IMG/VR virus record: IMGVR_UViG_3300017991_002192
Location: 1-64,000 of that record
DNA from: a virus
Reading direction: 5' to 3' (one strand)
DNA: 64,000 nt
How positions within the stretch are numbered: the first letter of the stretch is position 1; every line of letters begins with the position of its first letter. Positions 8,178 through 15,922 of the stretch are shown piece by piece. The notes under the pieces are model-generated. The model saw nothing but the letters and a program-made list of their open reading frames with translations. It ran no database searches and was not told the DNA's origin. Both the position numbers and the translations under genes were made by a program.

Positions 8178-8356
8178 TGTGGTTTCCGATCTGTGCAGGT
8201 GCAAGGATCGCACCGCGGACACACGTCGTAGCCATGGTCGCACTCGATAGGAACGGCACACGTCGCAGCGAGACGGAAACGACACCCATCCTCATGCGCG
8301 GCCATGATCTCGCAAACGCAGGCGATGTGCCCACACGTATCGCAACCCAGGTTCAT
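8174..8356 (-). CDS. small Cys-rich zinc-finger-like protein, 60 aa
   Basis: The ATG at 8356 overlaps the previous stop (ATGA). The protein has many Cys/His pairs: MNLGCDTCGHIACVC, then CAVPIECDHGYDVCPRCDPCTC. This pattern suggests two zinc-binding knuckles. No family is recognised. Strict stop/start overlaps on both sides support it as real. Confidence 0.65.
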   Translation of the reverse strand: MNLGCDTCGHIACVCEIMAAHEDGCRFRLAATCAVPIECDHGYDVCPRCDPCTCTDRKPQ

Positions 8357-8532
8357 GGCTCCCCTGCGAGACGATCCAACATGCGGAAGCACTGGGTCCC
8401 TGCGTCCCCGAATCCCAACAGATCAACTCCGTCCCGTCTCGGCAAGACTTCGCCCTGCAACCAAGCGCGTGCCGCTTCGACGCAACCGGCATCGCACAGG
8501 CGCTCAAGCTCGATCCAGAAAACGTCCGTCAT
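8353..8532 (-). CDS. small protein, 59 aa
   Basis: This reads MTDVFWIELERLCDAGCVEA and ends LDRLAGEP, with a four-base ATGA overlap into the next gene. The same frame stays open upstream of the ATG for ~50 codons with a good coiled-coil pattern (RARAEELRSEAEELERQA) but no start codon. The real gene may therefore be longer and joined by a frameshift to the ORF at 8698. Confidence 0.5.
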   Translation of the reverse strand: MTDVFWIELERLCDAGCVEAARAWLQGEVLPRRDGVDLLGFGDAGTQCFRMLDRLAGEP

Positions 8533-8698
8533 TGTAAGCTGGACGGCAAGGCGACGTGGGCGACCACCGGGCCATTGGCGCGTTGGCGCGCTGTACTGAA
8601 TATCGTGGGCCTGTCGCTCTAGCTCCTCGGCCTCGGAACGAAGCTCCTCGGCTCGGGCGCGAAGTGATGTCCTCGATCGTGTTCATGGTTTCACCCAT
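8504..8698 (-). CDS. doubtful 64-aa ORF, possibly frameshifted
   Basis: Starts MGETMNTIEDITSRP just before the stop of the upstream gene, which is the normal spacing here. After about 15 codons the sequence in this frame becomes Arg/Pro/Ser-rich and unconvincing, while the +1 frame shows a coiled-coil reading continuous with the 8532 gene. I include it because its start is well placed. The downstream part is probably not the true reading frame. Confidence 0.25.
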   Translation of the reverse strand: MGETMNTIEDITSRPSRGASFRGRGARATGPRYSVQRANAPMARWSPTSPCRPAYNDGRFLDRA

Positions 8699-8876
8699 GC
8701 GTGGCCCCTGGTGCGGGGATCGGCTCTCCCCACTGGATGACAAGCATAGATGACGAATAGCCACCCGACATTCCCATCCTGACGATGAAGTCAGGCCCCT
8801 TGAGCAACACGCACTCCCAGCGGCCATCGATGAGCGCCCAATAAAGCCCAGGTTCGTCTGGCTCAGTACGCGTCAT
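8691..8876 (-). CDS. small protein, 61 aa
   Basis: MTRTEPDEPGLYWALIDGRW opening, a common style of small phage proteins whose first strand reads EPGLYWA. The start lies inside the end of the upstream gene (14-base overlap). Function unknown. Confidence 0.6.
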   Translation of the reverse strand: MTRTEPDEPGLYWALIDGRWECVLLKGPDFIVRMGMSGGYSSSMLVIQWGEPIPAPGATHG

Positions 8877-9228
8877 TGTACGTCCCTCCGCTTCGATCTC
8901 TGGAACCCGGCAGTTTCCAGACCCGTCCTACGGGGGATTCGTCCGCCGCGTACCAATCTGGAAACGCACCAACGTTCGCTATGTCGTCAGACCTAAGCTC
9001 ACGCAAACGCTGGCGCACCTCAGGAGACTGTTGCTCGATGAAAGCTCCCGGCCGACGCTGTTTCCAAAAGAACCGGAGAATCGACGCTCGATGCTCTGAG
9101 GGCCCCGAACCTCGGATGCCGCCGTGAACGATCAGAGCGGAATGCCCATCCCACGCTTCGTGAGCCAAATACGCCAGCGTAGCAGCCGGAGATCGTCGGT
9201 TGGTCGGGATCTTGTCCGTCTTGTTCAT
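8863..9228 (-). CDS. unknown protein, 121 aa
   Basis: ATG at 9228 is preceded by a GAGGAA ribosome-binding site within the end of the upstream gene. Contains a LAHEAWDGHSALIVHGGIRG segment and a basic middle (RFFWKQRRPG). No family recognised. Confidence 0.6.
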   Translation of the reverse strand: MNKTDKIPTNRRSPAATLAYLAHEAWDGHSALIVHGGIRGSGPSEHRASILRFFWKQRRPGAFIEQQSPEVRQRLRELRSDDIANVGAFPDWYAADESPVGRVWKLPGSRDRSGGTYNDAY

Positions 9229-9234
9229 GATTCC

Positions 9235-9441
9235 TCACGCACACCCGCGAGCCAAGAGAACCTCGGTCGCAATCTGCATGTGTTCCAAGTCCGCCAGACC
9301 AACGGCCCAACCCCCGCATCGGCACGTCCAGATCTGGTAGTCGGGTGTCTTTCGCATGAAACGGCCACACTTGAGGCACTTCTGTTGACCGCGGAAGTGC
9401 AAGTCATCGGTCGCTGGCTTCTGGCTCACATCGTCACCCAT
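9235..9441 (-). CDS. zinc-ribbon protein, 68 aa
   Basis: CLKCGRFMRK and WTCRCGGWAV give two CxxC/CxC pairs ~14 residues apart, a typical small zinc ribbon, followed by a helix LADLEHMQIATEVLL. Could be a nucleic-acid or protein adaptor. No specific function can be assigned. Confidence 0.65.
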   Translation of the reverse strand: MGDDVSQKPATDDLHFRGQQKCLKCGRFMRKTPDYQIWTCRCGGWAVGLADLEHMQIATEVLLARGCA

Positions 9442-9453
9442 TCCTCATCAACC

Positions 9454-9960
9454 TCACCAGTAACGTAGTCTACACCAAGGCAACTTCGAACGCTCAGATC
9501 GCTCCTCAGGCGTCCCACGCACGGGATCGGGGTCCCGGTAACTCCACCACGTCTGGTATTTGCACGAACAGGCCCACTCGTGCTCGATCAGAGAACCGGC
9601 ACCCCTGGTCTTTCCCGTGGGATGGACGGGCCCACCATCACAAGGCAGCCCATCCTGGAGATAGGGGCACTCGGGCTCCTCGGGCTCCTCGTAGACGACG
9701 CGCACCGTCTCCCCTCTCATCCACGTGGTACGCCACTCCCTGTCAGGATGCCACTTGACCCACAAGGAGTCGCTGTAGCTCTTGCGCGTCACCGTGAAGT
9801 GAAACGAGATCCCGCTTCGACAGGCGGTCACCGTGGGGGCCTCGACGAGCTTGCGGTCGTCAATGAAAACCCTCACCGTCCCACGTCGAGCCGGACGACG
9901 GGTCCAGAAGGAACCGAACGCGGCGGGCTCGCCAAGGGGAAAGGACTCGACCCGGAGCAC
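9454..9960 (-). CDS. unknown protein with C-terminal Cys cluster, 168 aa
   Basis: Starts at ATG 9960, preceded by AGGATGAGG. The N-terminal part is beta-rich and basic (RVFIDDRKLVEAPTVTACRS). The C-terminal part has C-P-Y-L and WACSCKYQTWWSY, spaced as a possible zinc site. No family recognised. Confidence 0.6.
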   Translation of the reverse strand: MLRVESFPLGEPAAFGSFWTRRPARRGTVRVFIDDRKLVEAPTVTACRSGISFHFTVTRKSYSDSLWVKWHPDREWRTTWMRGETVRVVYEEPEEPECPYLQDGLPCDGGPVHPTGKTRGAGSLIEHEWACSCKYQTWWSYRDPDPVRGTPEERSERSKLPWCRLRYW

Positions 9961-9964
9961 GCCC

Positions 9965-10126
9965 TCATCCTACCCCGTCAGGCACCTCACGGAGACGGGA
10001 CGCGAAATCCCTGAGCACAGCAACGGCGTCCTCCGCGGCCTTCACGGGATCGTCCTCGGCAGTCTCAGCAATCTCTCGAAGCCGCTTCACGACCTGCTTC
10101 TGCTCGTCCTGCTGCTCGTGAGCCAT
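9965..10126 (-). CDS. small helical acidic protein, 53 aa
   Basis: Starts MAHEQQDEQKQVVKRLREIA and is predicted all-helical (heptad-like LREIAETAEDDPVKAAEDAV). Upstream in the same frame is a fragment reading GLGLVCLDERGR that matches the end of the membrane protein at 11275. This suggests a partial duplication. Confidence 0.55.
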   Translation of the reverse strand: MAHEQQDEQKQVVKRLREIAETAEDDPVKAAEDAVAVLRDFASRLREVPDGVG

Positions 10127-10158
10127 TATCCTACCCCTCTCGTCCAGGCACACAAGAC

Positions 10159-10296
10159 CTAACCCAACCAAGCCGCGCTCGTCCCCGTCAATTTCGCCTC
10201 GGTGCCTTTGATCGAAGAAATCTCGGCCTGGACACGCGCGGGAGCTTTACCCCGCTCTTCAGGAGGGAGCAAAAAAGGCTCCAAGTAGCGAGTCAT
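10159..10296 (-). CDS. small protein, 45 aa
   Basis: The ATG at 10296 overlaps the preceding stop by ATGA, which decides the start. Reads MTRYLEPFLLPPEERGKAPA. Its end overlaps a 26-base direct repeat shared with 11296-11321. Function unknown. Confidence 0.5.
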   Translation of the reverse strand: MTRYLEPFLLPPEERGKAPARVQAEISSIKGTEAKLTGTSAAWLG

Positions 10297-10529
10297 GGGC
10301 ATTCTACTCGATCTCCCAACCACAAGCGTCTCCACGACAGCGGAATCGGCTGCCATCGGTCCCCACGTTTTGCAGGTCTCATGGCGTCGGCCTCGATACG
10401 GAAAACGTCTGTCGGTCGGCCCCGTTGATCGAGTGTCTGCCGAAGCACACACCGAACAGTATGATCCCCGAATCGACGGCTAGTCGAAGCCAGGATCTCA
10501 GAGGGCTTGCGTTTGCGTTTGAGTGCCAT
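10293..10529 (-). CDS. small basic protein, 78 aa
   Basis: Internal ATG at 10529 (MALKRKRKPSEILASTSRRF) is preferred over the longer frame because it begins just before a basic helix. The chain is Arg-rich with several strands (DVFRIEADAM). Probably nucleic-acid associated by composition only. Confidence 0.5.
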   Translation of the reverse strand: MALKRKRKPSEILASTSRRFGDHTVRCVLRQTLDQRGRPTDVFRIEADAMRPAKRGDRWQPIPLSWRRLWLGDRVECP

Positions 10530-10574
10530 ACAAAACCTTACCGCTTCTGCTGCCCCGGTCGTCCGCCTCAACGC

Positions 10575-10859
10575 TCATCGGATTTCGACCCACTTGGCCG
10601 TGACCCGAACAAGGCGTTCGTAGTTTTCACGTAAAAGCCGCGGATAATCGGAGGCATCATACGCAGCAACACCCAACGCCTCCCGCGTGTAGCGGTCCAA
10701 CGTGGTCTGTTCGTAGCCCGCATCCCTCAATGCCTTCATACTCCGCCCAAAAATCGCGTGCGCGTCCACGAGACGTGTCGAAGCGTCGCTCGCGAGAAGG
10801 TAATCCAAAGGATCTCCGTCGTAGAGACCTCCAACTAAAAGCACCTGCGGTCGCCTCAT
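10575..10859 (-). CDS. unknown protein, 94 aa
   Basis: Starts MRRPQVLLVGGLYDGDPLDY, with a start overlapping the upstream stop by four bases. The opening strand-turn resembles a small Rossmann-like edge, but no motif supports an enzyme call. Confidence 0.55.
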   Translation of the reverse strand: MRRPQVLLVGGLYDGDPLDYLLASDASTRLVDAHAIFGRSMKALRDAGYEQTTLDRYTREALGVAAYDASDYPRLLRENYERLVRVTAKWVEIR

Positions 10860-11275
10860 ACCGTCAGTCTACCCCTCTTGTCCCGATTGAGAATCTTCGC
10901 GACGCGACTCCGACCCTCCGGCGTCCCCATCAGAAACTCCAGCCCGTCAACCGTGGGGTCGGCCTCAACGGCCTCGGGCCTGAAGCGCCCCGTCGTCTCC
11001 TCTCCGCGGAGAGCGGCGACGGGCACAAGATGGAGCACGGATTCCCAGCCCTCTCTCACCTCCTCGAACCCGAAGGACCTCTCGTCGGGATCCTGCGACG
11101 GGTAGTCGTGCGAAAACACCTCCACGGAGAGCGACCTCAACGCCGCGAGGAGCGACGGGAAGTCCGGGTAGAGCGTGCCCTCCAGCGGCATCCCCGTCAG
11201 GAAATGACGGCCGCGCCAGCTCGTGCCGGCCTGTTTCTCCGAACCGACTCCCGCGTCAGCACATGGCTTCTGCAT
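10856..11275 (-). CDS. unknown protein, 139 aa
   Basis: ATG at 11275 overlaps the upstream TGA, with AAGGGAG nine bases before it, so this start is preferred over the GTG at 11278. Contains a helical LLAALRSLSVEVFSHDYPSQ region. No family recognised. Confidence 0.6.
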   Translation of the reverse strand: MQKPCADAGVGSEKQAGTSWRGRHFLTGMPLEGTLYPDFPSLLAALRSLSVEVFSHDYPSQDPDERSFGFEEVREGWESVLHLVPVAALRGEETTGRFRPEAVEADPTVDGLEFLMGTPEGRSRVAKILNRDKRGRLTV

Positions 11276-11448
11276 CACCTATCTCCCTTCCTGATGTCCA
11301 GGCACACAAGACCTAACCCAATCACGACCACAACCGCCAACATCATGTGCAACCCAAAATGAATCGCGAGCCCCCAGTCGCCAATGAGCCCCACCAGTCC
11401 CACCAATGCGATAGCCAAGACAATCAACCACTTAGGTGTCGATTTCAT
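11275..11448 (-). CDS. small two-span membrane protein, 57 aa
   Basis: AAGGAG lies eight bases before the ATG at 11448, which decides the start. The sequence is almost entirely hydrophobic, with two spans: WLIVLAIALVGLVGLIGDWG and LHMMLAVVVVIGLGLVCL. A short basic end (DIRKGDR) follows. Holin-like by size and topology, but no lysis neighbours are visible, so I do not assign that role. Confidence 0.6.
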   Translation of the reverse strand: MKSTPKWLIVLAIALVGLVGLIGDWGLAIHFGLHMMLAVVVVIGLGLVCLDIRKGDR

Positions 11449-11453
11449 GACAT

Positions 11454-11855
11454 TCACTCCTTCCGAGACGCGATAACGGCCTCCAGCTTCCTCACCATCT
11501 CCTGCTCCTCCTTGGTCAACTCCTCCTCAGACAACAACGCACGACGCAACAACGCATTCTCCTCAGCCAATTGGTCTCGTTCGGCTTTCAACGCCGACAT
11601 CGGATGCTCAGGACACTGCTCGATGTGCTCCTTGAGAACCTCCGCCATCGTCGCAGGCACTTCATCATCCGGGCCATAGCGATGTCCGCAGTAGACGCAG
11701 TTGATGTACATGCCAGCTTGACAATCGTGAACCCACTGCCGTAGCTGCTCTGCCCGCTCCTCCACGGCAGCGTAGTCGGTTGCGAGCACATAGTCCCCAT
11801 CAGAATCCTCGACCAAACAAACGTCCACCGGGTTGATGCTGTAGCGCTTAACCAT
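11454..11855 (-). CDS. zinc-finger coiled-coil protein, 133 aa
   Basis: An N-terminal strand region (residues 1-45) is followed by INCVYCGHRYGPDD and EHIEQCPEHPM, a C2HC-type zinc site at residues ~52-84. A leucine-rich coiled coil (LKAERDQLAEENALLRRALL) leads to a basic end. Overlaps the upstream gene by eight bases. Likely a DNA-binding or adaptor protein, judged from domains only. Confidence 0.65.
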   Translation of the reverse strand: MVKRYSINPVDVCLVEDSDGDYVLATDYAAVEERAEQLRQWVHDCQAGMYINCVYCGHRYGPDDEVPATMAEVLKEHIEQCPEHPMSALKAERDQLAEENALLRRALLSEEELTKEEQEMVRKLEAVIASRKE

Positions 11856-12390
11856 CGGTCTTCTCAGTCCCGTCTGCGGATAGATGCTCTGCCTCCGCTT
11901 GGTGCTGCTCCGTCTCCCGCCGGATGTGCCGAATCGCGTTCACGAGATCAATGATGTCCACCCACCGCGTCGTCTCAACGATCTCGCGAGCCAAGACATT
12001 AACCGCGCGCCGAGCCTCGTCTTCCCAGGTTGATGTCTTGCGATTGCACTCGATCATGTCTCCAGCCAAAGCAGAATCGACCGCAGCAATCCCCGTCTCA
12101 ACTCGTTCGTACAAACGGCACGTTGGAGTCGAAGCGTGAGCATGCTCCTCCTTCTTACCTCTATAAGCCGAGTTTTCAGCAACCAGCTTCCGCACGCCCG
12201 CGACTGTATCAACGACCAAGTCCGGGGAGCCAGGAAGCCGGAGAATATACGAGATCTCCTCAAGCGCGTCTCGAAAAGCTCTGAGAAAATAGGCTTTCTC
12301 TTCCTCTTCCGTTTCCGGGCGCGGCGATTCCTCAATTGTCACTTTCTCGTCTGTGTCCATCTCCCTATACCTCATTATCTCGTTGCTCAT
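11848..12390 (-). CDS. unknown helical protein, 180 aa
   Basis: Very acidic N-terminus (PRPETEEEEKAYFLRAFRDA), then a helical body. Three candidate starts exist: 12390, 12375 and 12360. The last lies four bases after the upstream stop. I list the longest. Function unknown. Confidence 0.55.
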   Translation of the reverse strand: MSNEIMRYREMDTDEKVTIEESPRPETEEEEKAYFLRAFRDALEEISYILRLPGSPDLVVDTVAGVRKLVAENSAYRGKKEEHAHASTPTCRLYERVETGIAAVDSALAGDMIECNRKTSTWEDEARRAVNVLAREIVETTRWVDIIDLVNAIRHIRRETEQHQAEAEHLSADGTEKTDG

Positions 12391-12583
12391 GGCCCGTTTC
12401 TACAGCGAGCGCGGTGTCGATGATCGCGATCAGGAATCCGCGTTGCGGCGTATCGCCTGGCATTGACGCTTTGAGCTTCCGCAACGCCCTTTCAAACCAC
12501 GTTGCCCGCTTCTTCCAAACGTCTCGACTCTCCTGCACGCCCTCGAAATGGGCTAGATCAACCGGCAGCCACTCATCGCACAT
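12365..12583 (-). CDS. unknown protein, 72 aa
   Basis: ATG at 12583 has AGGAGA seven bases upstream. Contains a basic helix (ESRDVWKKRATWFERALRKL), typical of coiled-coil small phage proteins. Function unknown. Confidence 0.6.
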   Translation of the reverse strand: MCDEWLPVDLAHFEGVQESRDVWKKRATWFERALRKLKASMPGDTPQRGFLIAIIDTALAVETGHEQRDNEV

Positions 12584-12812
12584 CGTGTTTCTCCTGCACG
12601 GCCCTGGCAACCTCTTTCCCGAGATCGCTGATCTCACAGTGCGAACCTACAGGCTCGCCGCTGCCCCATACACACTTGCACTTCATGAAACGCTCAACGC
12701 TACTGAATTGCGCCTCACTTGCGGGTCGAAACTCGCCGTCGAAACTCCACATGAAAACCAAGAGCGCCTTGTCCTGACTGCTGAGCTTGTCCGCGATTTC
12801 GAGGGATCGCAT
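12573..12812 (-). CDS. unknown protein, 79 aa
   Basis: AAGGAG stands seven bases before the ATG at 12812 (four before the ATG at 12815), so 12812 is preferred. Reads MRSLEIADKLSSQDKALLVF and has a later Cys pair (FMKCKC). No family recognised. Confidence 0.6.
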   Translation of the reverse strand: MRSLEIADKLSSQDKALLVFMWSFDGEFRPASEAQFSSVERFMKCKCVWGSGEPVGSHCEISDLGKEVARAVQEKHDVR

Positions 12813-12823
12813 CATCCATCTCC

Positions 12824-13333
12824 TTAGTCGCTGTAAGGAGCTTCTCCCCACGACCGCATCTCAGTGGAGAGACCTTCCTGCGCGTCCCGAAGTATCATTC
12901 TCAGGCGTAAGACTTCACGGACAACCTCAATCACGGGAGGCGCATCAGCAGGAGTCTCCCCTGAATCGAGCCACTTCTGCAAGACGCGCGTGGAAAGCCC
13001 CACGTCGTGTGGAGCAGAGAAAACGGCACACACCTTCGGCACAGGATTGTCGGCGAGAGCGTCCTCAAAAACCCGACGCGCCTCTTGGCGCGTCATCTTA
13101 GGACGGACATGTTCCGCGAGTACGGCCACAGCCGCCGTTGCCATCATTTTCAGCGCTGCCGCTAGGCGACTGCACTGTTCCTCAATCTCAAGCAGTTGCG
13201 GGGTCCCGTTCGGTTGGCACACGGGGCAACGCGTGTGCAATTGGGCCAGAAACAACTTCGCTCGCTCCACGGCATCAGCAAGCTCGCCCTTGAGCTTCTC
13301 ATTCTCCGCTCTGAGATCGTCAACCTCAGCCAT
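12824..13333 (-). CDS. coiled-coil protein with Cys pair, 169 aa
   Basis: Starts with a coiled coil (MAEVDDLRAENEKLKGELAD), followed by TRCPVCQ, which may bind zinc with a later Cys. A helix-rich second half contains PHDVGLSTRVLQKWLDSGET. Overlaps the upstream gene by eight bases. Function unknown. Confidence 0.6.
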   Translation of the reverse strand: MAEVDDLRAENEKLKGELADAVERAKLFLAQLHTRCPVCQPNGTPQLLEIEEQCSRLAAALKMMATAAVAVLAEHVRPKMTRQEARRVFEDALADNPVPKVCAVFSAPHDVGLSTRVLQKWLDSGETPADAPPVIEVVREVLRLRMILRDAQEGLSTEMRSWGEAPYSD

Positions 13334-13550
13334 TCACGTTCTCCGTCGTCTCGTACTCTCGCAGACCCCGCCGCCCAATCTCCCTCCGCGCCTCATGGTA
13401 ACACCACCGCGCCCTCTTGGGCGTCGAGAAACTCCCGTCCAAACCCTCCTGCCGAACAAACTTCAACTTCCTGTACCACTTGATGAGATCCCCATCGCGA
13501 AGTGCCGCGATCTGTTGACGGGTGAGGAGTCTGGGTAGGCTCTGCCCCAC
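13326..13550 (-). CDS. small basic protein, 74 aa
   Basis: Reads TRQQIAALRDGDLIKWYRKL, then RARWCYHEARREIGRRGL. The Arg-rich helices suggest nucleic-acid contact. First of the small-gene run after the ParB-like gene. Function unknown. Confidence 0.55.
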   Translation of the reverse strand: MGQSLPRLLTRQQIAALRDGDLIKWYRKLKFVRQEGLDGSFSTPKRARWCYHEARREIGRRGLREYETTENVNG

Positions 13551-13567
13551 AACGAGATCTTACCCCA

Positions 13568-14218
13568 TTATGTGTCGCCTCCGTCAAGCTCAGGCTCCCA
13601 CGCCTTGGAAAACTCTCGATCCCGAAAAGCCTCAGCAAGTCCGGTAATCTGCTTGAGCCGCAAGACCTCATCAGGGTCCATACCAAGCTCCTTCGCAATA
13701 CGCTCATCCTTCCACTTGCGTCGTGACAACTCAACCACAATCTCAGCCATCCCGCTGACTTGGTGCCGCCCCCGAGCACGATTGTGACGAATTGTCGCCG
13801 CCATCCGATCCCTGATCCCCCTGCGCTCCTCGTTGATCACTACCAGCGGCAAGTACCCGTGAATGCGCTCCCGAATCTCACCATCCTCCTTCCCCACCCG
13901 ATTCCGATGAAACCCATCCACAACCTCATACTCGCCCCCCGTATAAAAGCCGACAATTGGCTGCGTGTACCCATCCGACTTGATCGAGTGGGCCAAAAGC
14001 TCCATCTCCACGGGAGACACGACGTTGGGATTGTAAGAGTTGGCCCTGACCCCCTTCTCCGGTACCCACTGGAGACAGTCCACAGGCTCCTCTCGAAACG
14101 GACTATGAGCATGTAGGAGCTTCCGTAGACCATTGAGAGCCTCCACACGCTCCTCAAGGCCCATGACGTCTAGCTCAGCAAAAAGCTCCTCCGCGCGCGC
14201 CAGAAGCGTCTCAGACAT
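13568..14218 (-). CDS. ParB/sulfiredoxin-fold protein, IbrB-like
   Basis: The 216-aa protein starts at ATG 14218, overlapping the acetyltransferase stop (ATGA). A ParB-type N-terminal domain spans about residues 45-130, with ANSYNPNVVSPVEMELLAHS, GYTQPIV and the catalytic-type DGFHRNRVGKE motif. Helix-turn-helix segments follow (RKWKDERIAKELGMDPDEV and a recognition helix). The pairing with a DUF3440-type PAPS-reductase-like gene two genes upstream is the IbrA/IbrB arrangement known from enterobacterial prophages. ParB-fold proteins of this group bind or hydrolyse nucleotides; the exact reaction is not known to me. Confidence 0.8.
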   Translation of the reverse strand: MSETLLARAEELFAELDVMGLEERVEALNGLRKLLHAHSPFREEPVDCLQWVPEKGVRANSYNPNVVSPVEMELLAHSIKSDGYTQPIVGFYTGGEYEVVDGFHRNRVGKEDGEIRERIHGYLPLVVINEERRGIRDRMAATIRHNRARGRHQVSGMAEIVVELSRRKWKDERIAKELGMDPDEVLRLKQITGLAEAFRDREFSKAWEPELDGGDT

Positions 14219-14640
14219 CAGAACACCTCCCTCTCGTAAAACAACCAAGCTCCCTTCTCGCGCCGGACGCGCCACCCGCGCTTCTTGAACGCCCTCTGCA
14301 TGTCCTCATCACTGGTTGCGGTATTCACGCGCGCCACCCCGCGCTCACGCAACCAGTCCATCTTGAAATCGTAAAGCCGCTCCCACAAGCCCTCCTGTCG
14401 CCATTCCGGCACCACGTAGGTCCAATCAAACACAGCAACTCCGTCCTTCCGAATCCGAAACACGGACCACCCCACGACCTTCTTGGCCTTCCGGGCAATC
14501 ACCCAAAAAGATCCCGCTTCATCATAAAGGGGCGAACCAAGCTCTTTACTTACCTCGGCGCTCGCAAAGAAAGGACCCATATCCGCGTAAAACTCGCGAT
14601 CCCGGTCACCCTCGATCAGAGTCAATTGGACGTTACTCAT
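14218..14640 (-). CDS. GNAT-family N-acetyltransferase-like protein
   Basis: The 140-aa protein has GNAT order: a strand pair (FWVIARKAKKVVGWSVFRIR), VFDWTYVVPEWRQEGLWERL where the acetyl-CoA loop lies, and a final ARVNTATSDEDMQRAFKKRG segment typical of the GNAT C-terminus. The Q/RxxGxG/A signature is degenerate (EWRQEGLWERL). The gene sits between ibrA-like and ibrB-like genes with overlaps on both sides, so it probably works with them. Confidence 0.7.
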   Translation of the reverse strand: MSNVQLTLIEGDRDREFYADMGPFFASAEVSKELGSPLYDEAGSFWVIARKAKKVVGWSVFRIRKDGVAVFDWTYVVPEWRQEGLWERLYDFKMDWLRERGVARVNTATSDEDMQRAFKKRGWRVRREKGAWLFYEREVF

Positions 14641-15880
14641 CTGTCACCGTCTCTGCAAAAATACCCCACTCTCTGCGCCTGCGTTTCATGAGATCTTGAT
14701 ACTTCTTGTACGCCGAATTTCTCTGAGGACCGAAACTCAAACTACTTGCCCAGAAGTCGTTTTTCAAGATGCAACGCGCCATCCGACGCCAAGACCCCAC
14801 ATCCCGCGACCCTGTATCACCAGGCACGGAATCAGGTACGTCGTCCAAACCCTCGTGGTCCTTGTACCACTTGAGATAGACCGCAAACTTGTTCCTGTAA
14901 TGCTCAGCCGTCGCCTGCGGCATCGTATCGAGCAACATCATCGTAAACGATTTCCACGTATGACCATCAGGTAGCGTGACCTTCTGATTTCCCAAGATGT
15001 TTCCACGCTCGCCAGCATACAAGGCGCCGGAATTCGCCCCCGCAACACGGGCCATGATGCGGCTCCACGTCTGTGGCTCGATCACGTGAAACAACCATAA
15101 GCCCCGGCGCTGCTCATCTCCATAGGGCTCGCAAATCCGCATCTGGTGCAGCGACAACCCAGCCTGGTAAAACCGATCATACAACCGATTGTACGGCTTC
15201 TCAAACGCCCCGTAATATGTCCAAACGTCTTTCGTTTGCCAATCATAGATCGGGTAGACATTGAACGTCCCCGGCTGCCCTACCTTGGTCGTCCACTGCC
15301 TCCCATCCTTGGTCACCTTCCGATCGCTAATCAACGTCCGAAACCGATTCAACGACTCCCCAGACCGAAGACCAATCAGACACGCGGCGGAGCCGGCATC
15401 CTGGCCAAACCACTCGCCGAATTCTGGGACAAAGTCCTCGAATGTCATCTTGTCTTCGTAGAAGGGAAACCCGCGAGGATCTGATATCACACCCTCAGGC
15501 AGCGGACGTACCCACAAATCCTTCTTGGCCGGGTCCCAACAAACCCACTCGGGCTCGTATACGCTGACCGCATTCGTGGTCGTCAACGGGAGACACACCC
15601 AATAGGGAATGATGTGCTCCTCATACAGCTTGAAACAATCCCGCACGTAGCTGATCGTGAGATCGTATTGCGCCTCCCAGTCGATGAACATGACATGAAC
15701 CTTCCGACCCCGCTTGATGGCTTCGTCCATGACAAGATGCAACATGACCCCCGAATCCTTCCCGCCCGAAAACGAAACGCAGATCTTCTCAAACACATCA
15801 AATGTCCAAGAGATACGCTGACGCGCTGCCTCCAGAACGGAAATCCCGAGAAACCGCTTGAACGATCCGTCGCTCATCAC
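14633..15880 (-). CDS. PAPS-reductase-like PP-loop protein, IbrA-like (DUF3440 type)
   Basis: The 415-aa protein has a PP-loop ATP pyrophosphatase motif ICVSFSGGKDSGVMLHLV at residues ~33-50. VHVMFIDWEAQYDLTISYVR and a CLIGLRSGESLNRFRTL block follow, as in phosphoadenosine phosphosulfate reductase relatives and IbrA. Such enzymes activate a substrate with ATP and often transfer sulfur, as DndC does in DNA phosphorothioation. No DndCDE set is present here. Together with the ParB-like partner it could modify nucleic acid or act as a regulator. An AGGAAG site precedes the start. Confidence 0.8.
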   Translation of the reverse strand: MMSDGSFKRFLGISVLEAARQRISWTFDVFEKICVSFSGGKDSGVMLHLVMDEAIKRGRKVHVMFIDWEAQYDLTISYVRDCFKLYEEHIIPYWVCLPLTTTNAVSVYEPEWVCWDPAKKDLWVRPLPEGVISDPRGFPFYEDKMTFEDFVPEFGEWFGQDAGSAACLIGLRSGESLNRFRTLISDRKVTKDGRQWTTKVGQPGTFNVYPIYDWQTKDVWTYYGAFEKPYNRLYDRFYQAGLSLHQMRICEPYGDEQRRGLWLFHVIEPQTWSRIMARVAGANSGALYAGERGNILGNQKVTLPDGHTWKSFTMMLLDTMPQATAEHYRNKFAVYLKWYKDHEGLDDVPDSVPGDTGSRDVGSWRRMARCILKNDFWASSLSFGPQRNSAYKKYQDLMKRRRREWGIFAETVTDE

Positions 15881-15922
15881 TTCCTCATACGCAATCCCTC
15901 ACGATTTTTTGAAGCATGCCGT

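Noticed and set aside
11275-11448. Two-span membrane protein as holin
   Set aside because: Size and topology fit, but no endolysin or spanin is adjacent; the call would rest on hydrophobicity alone.
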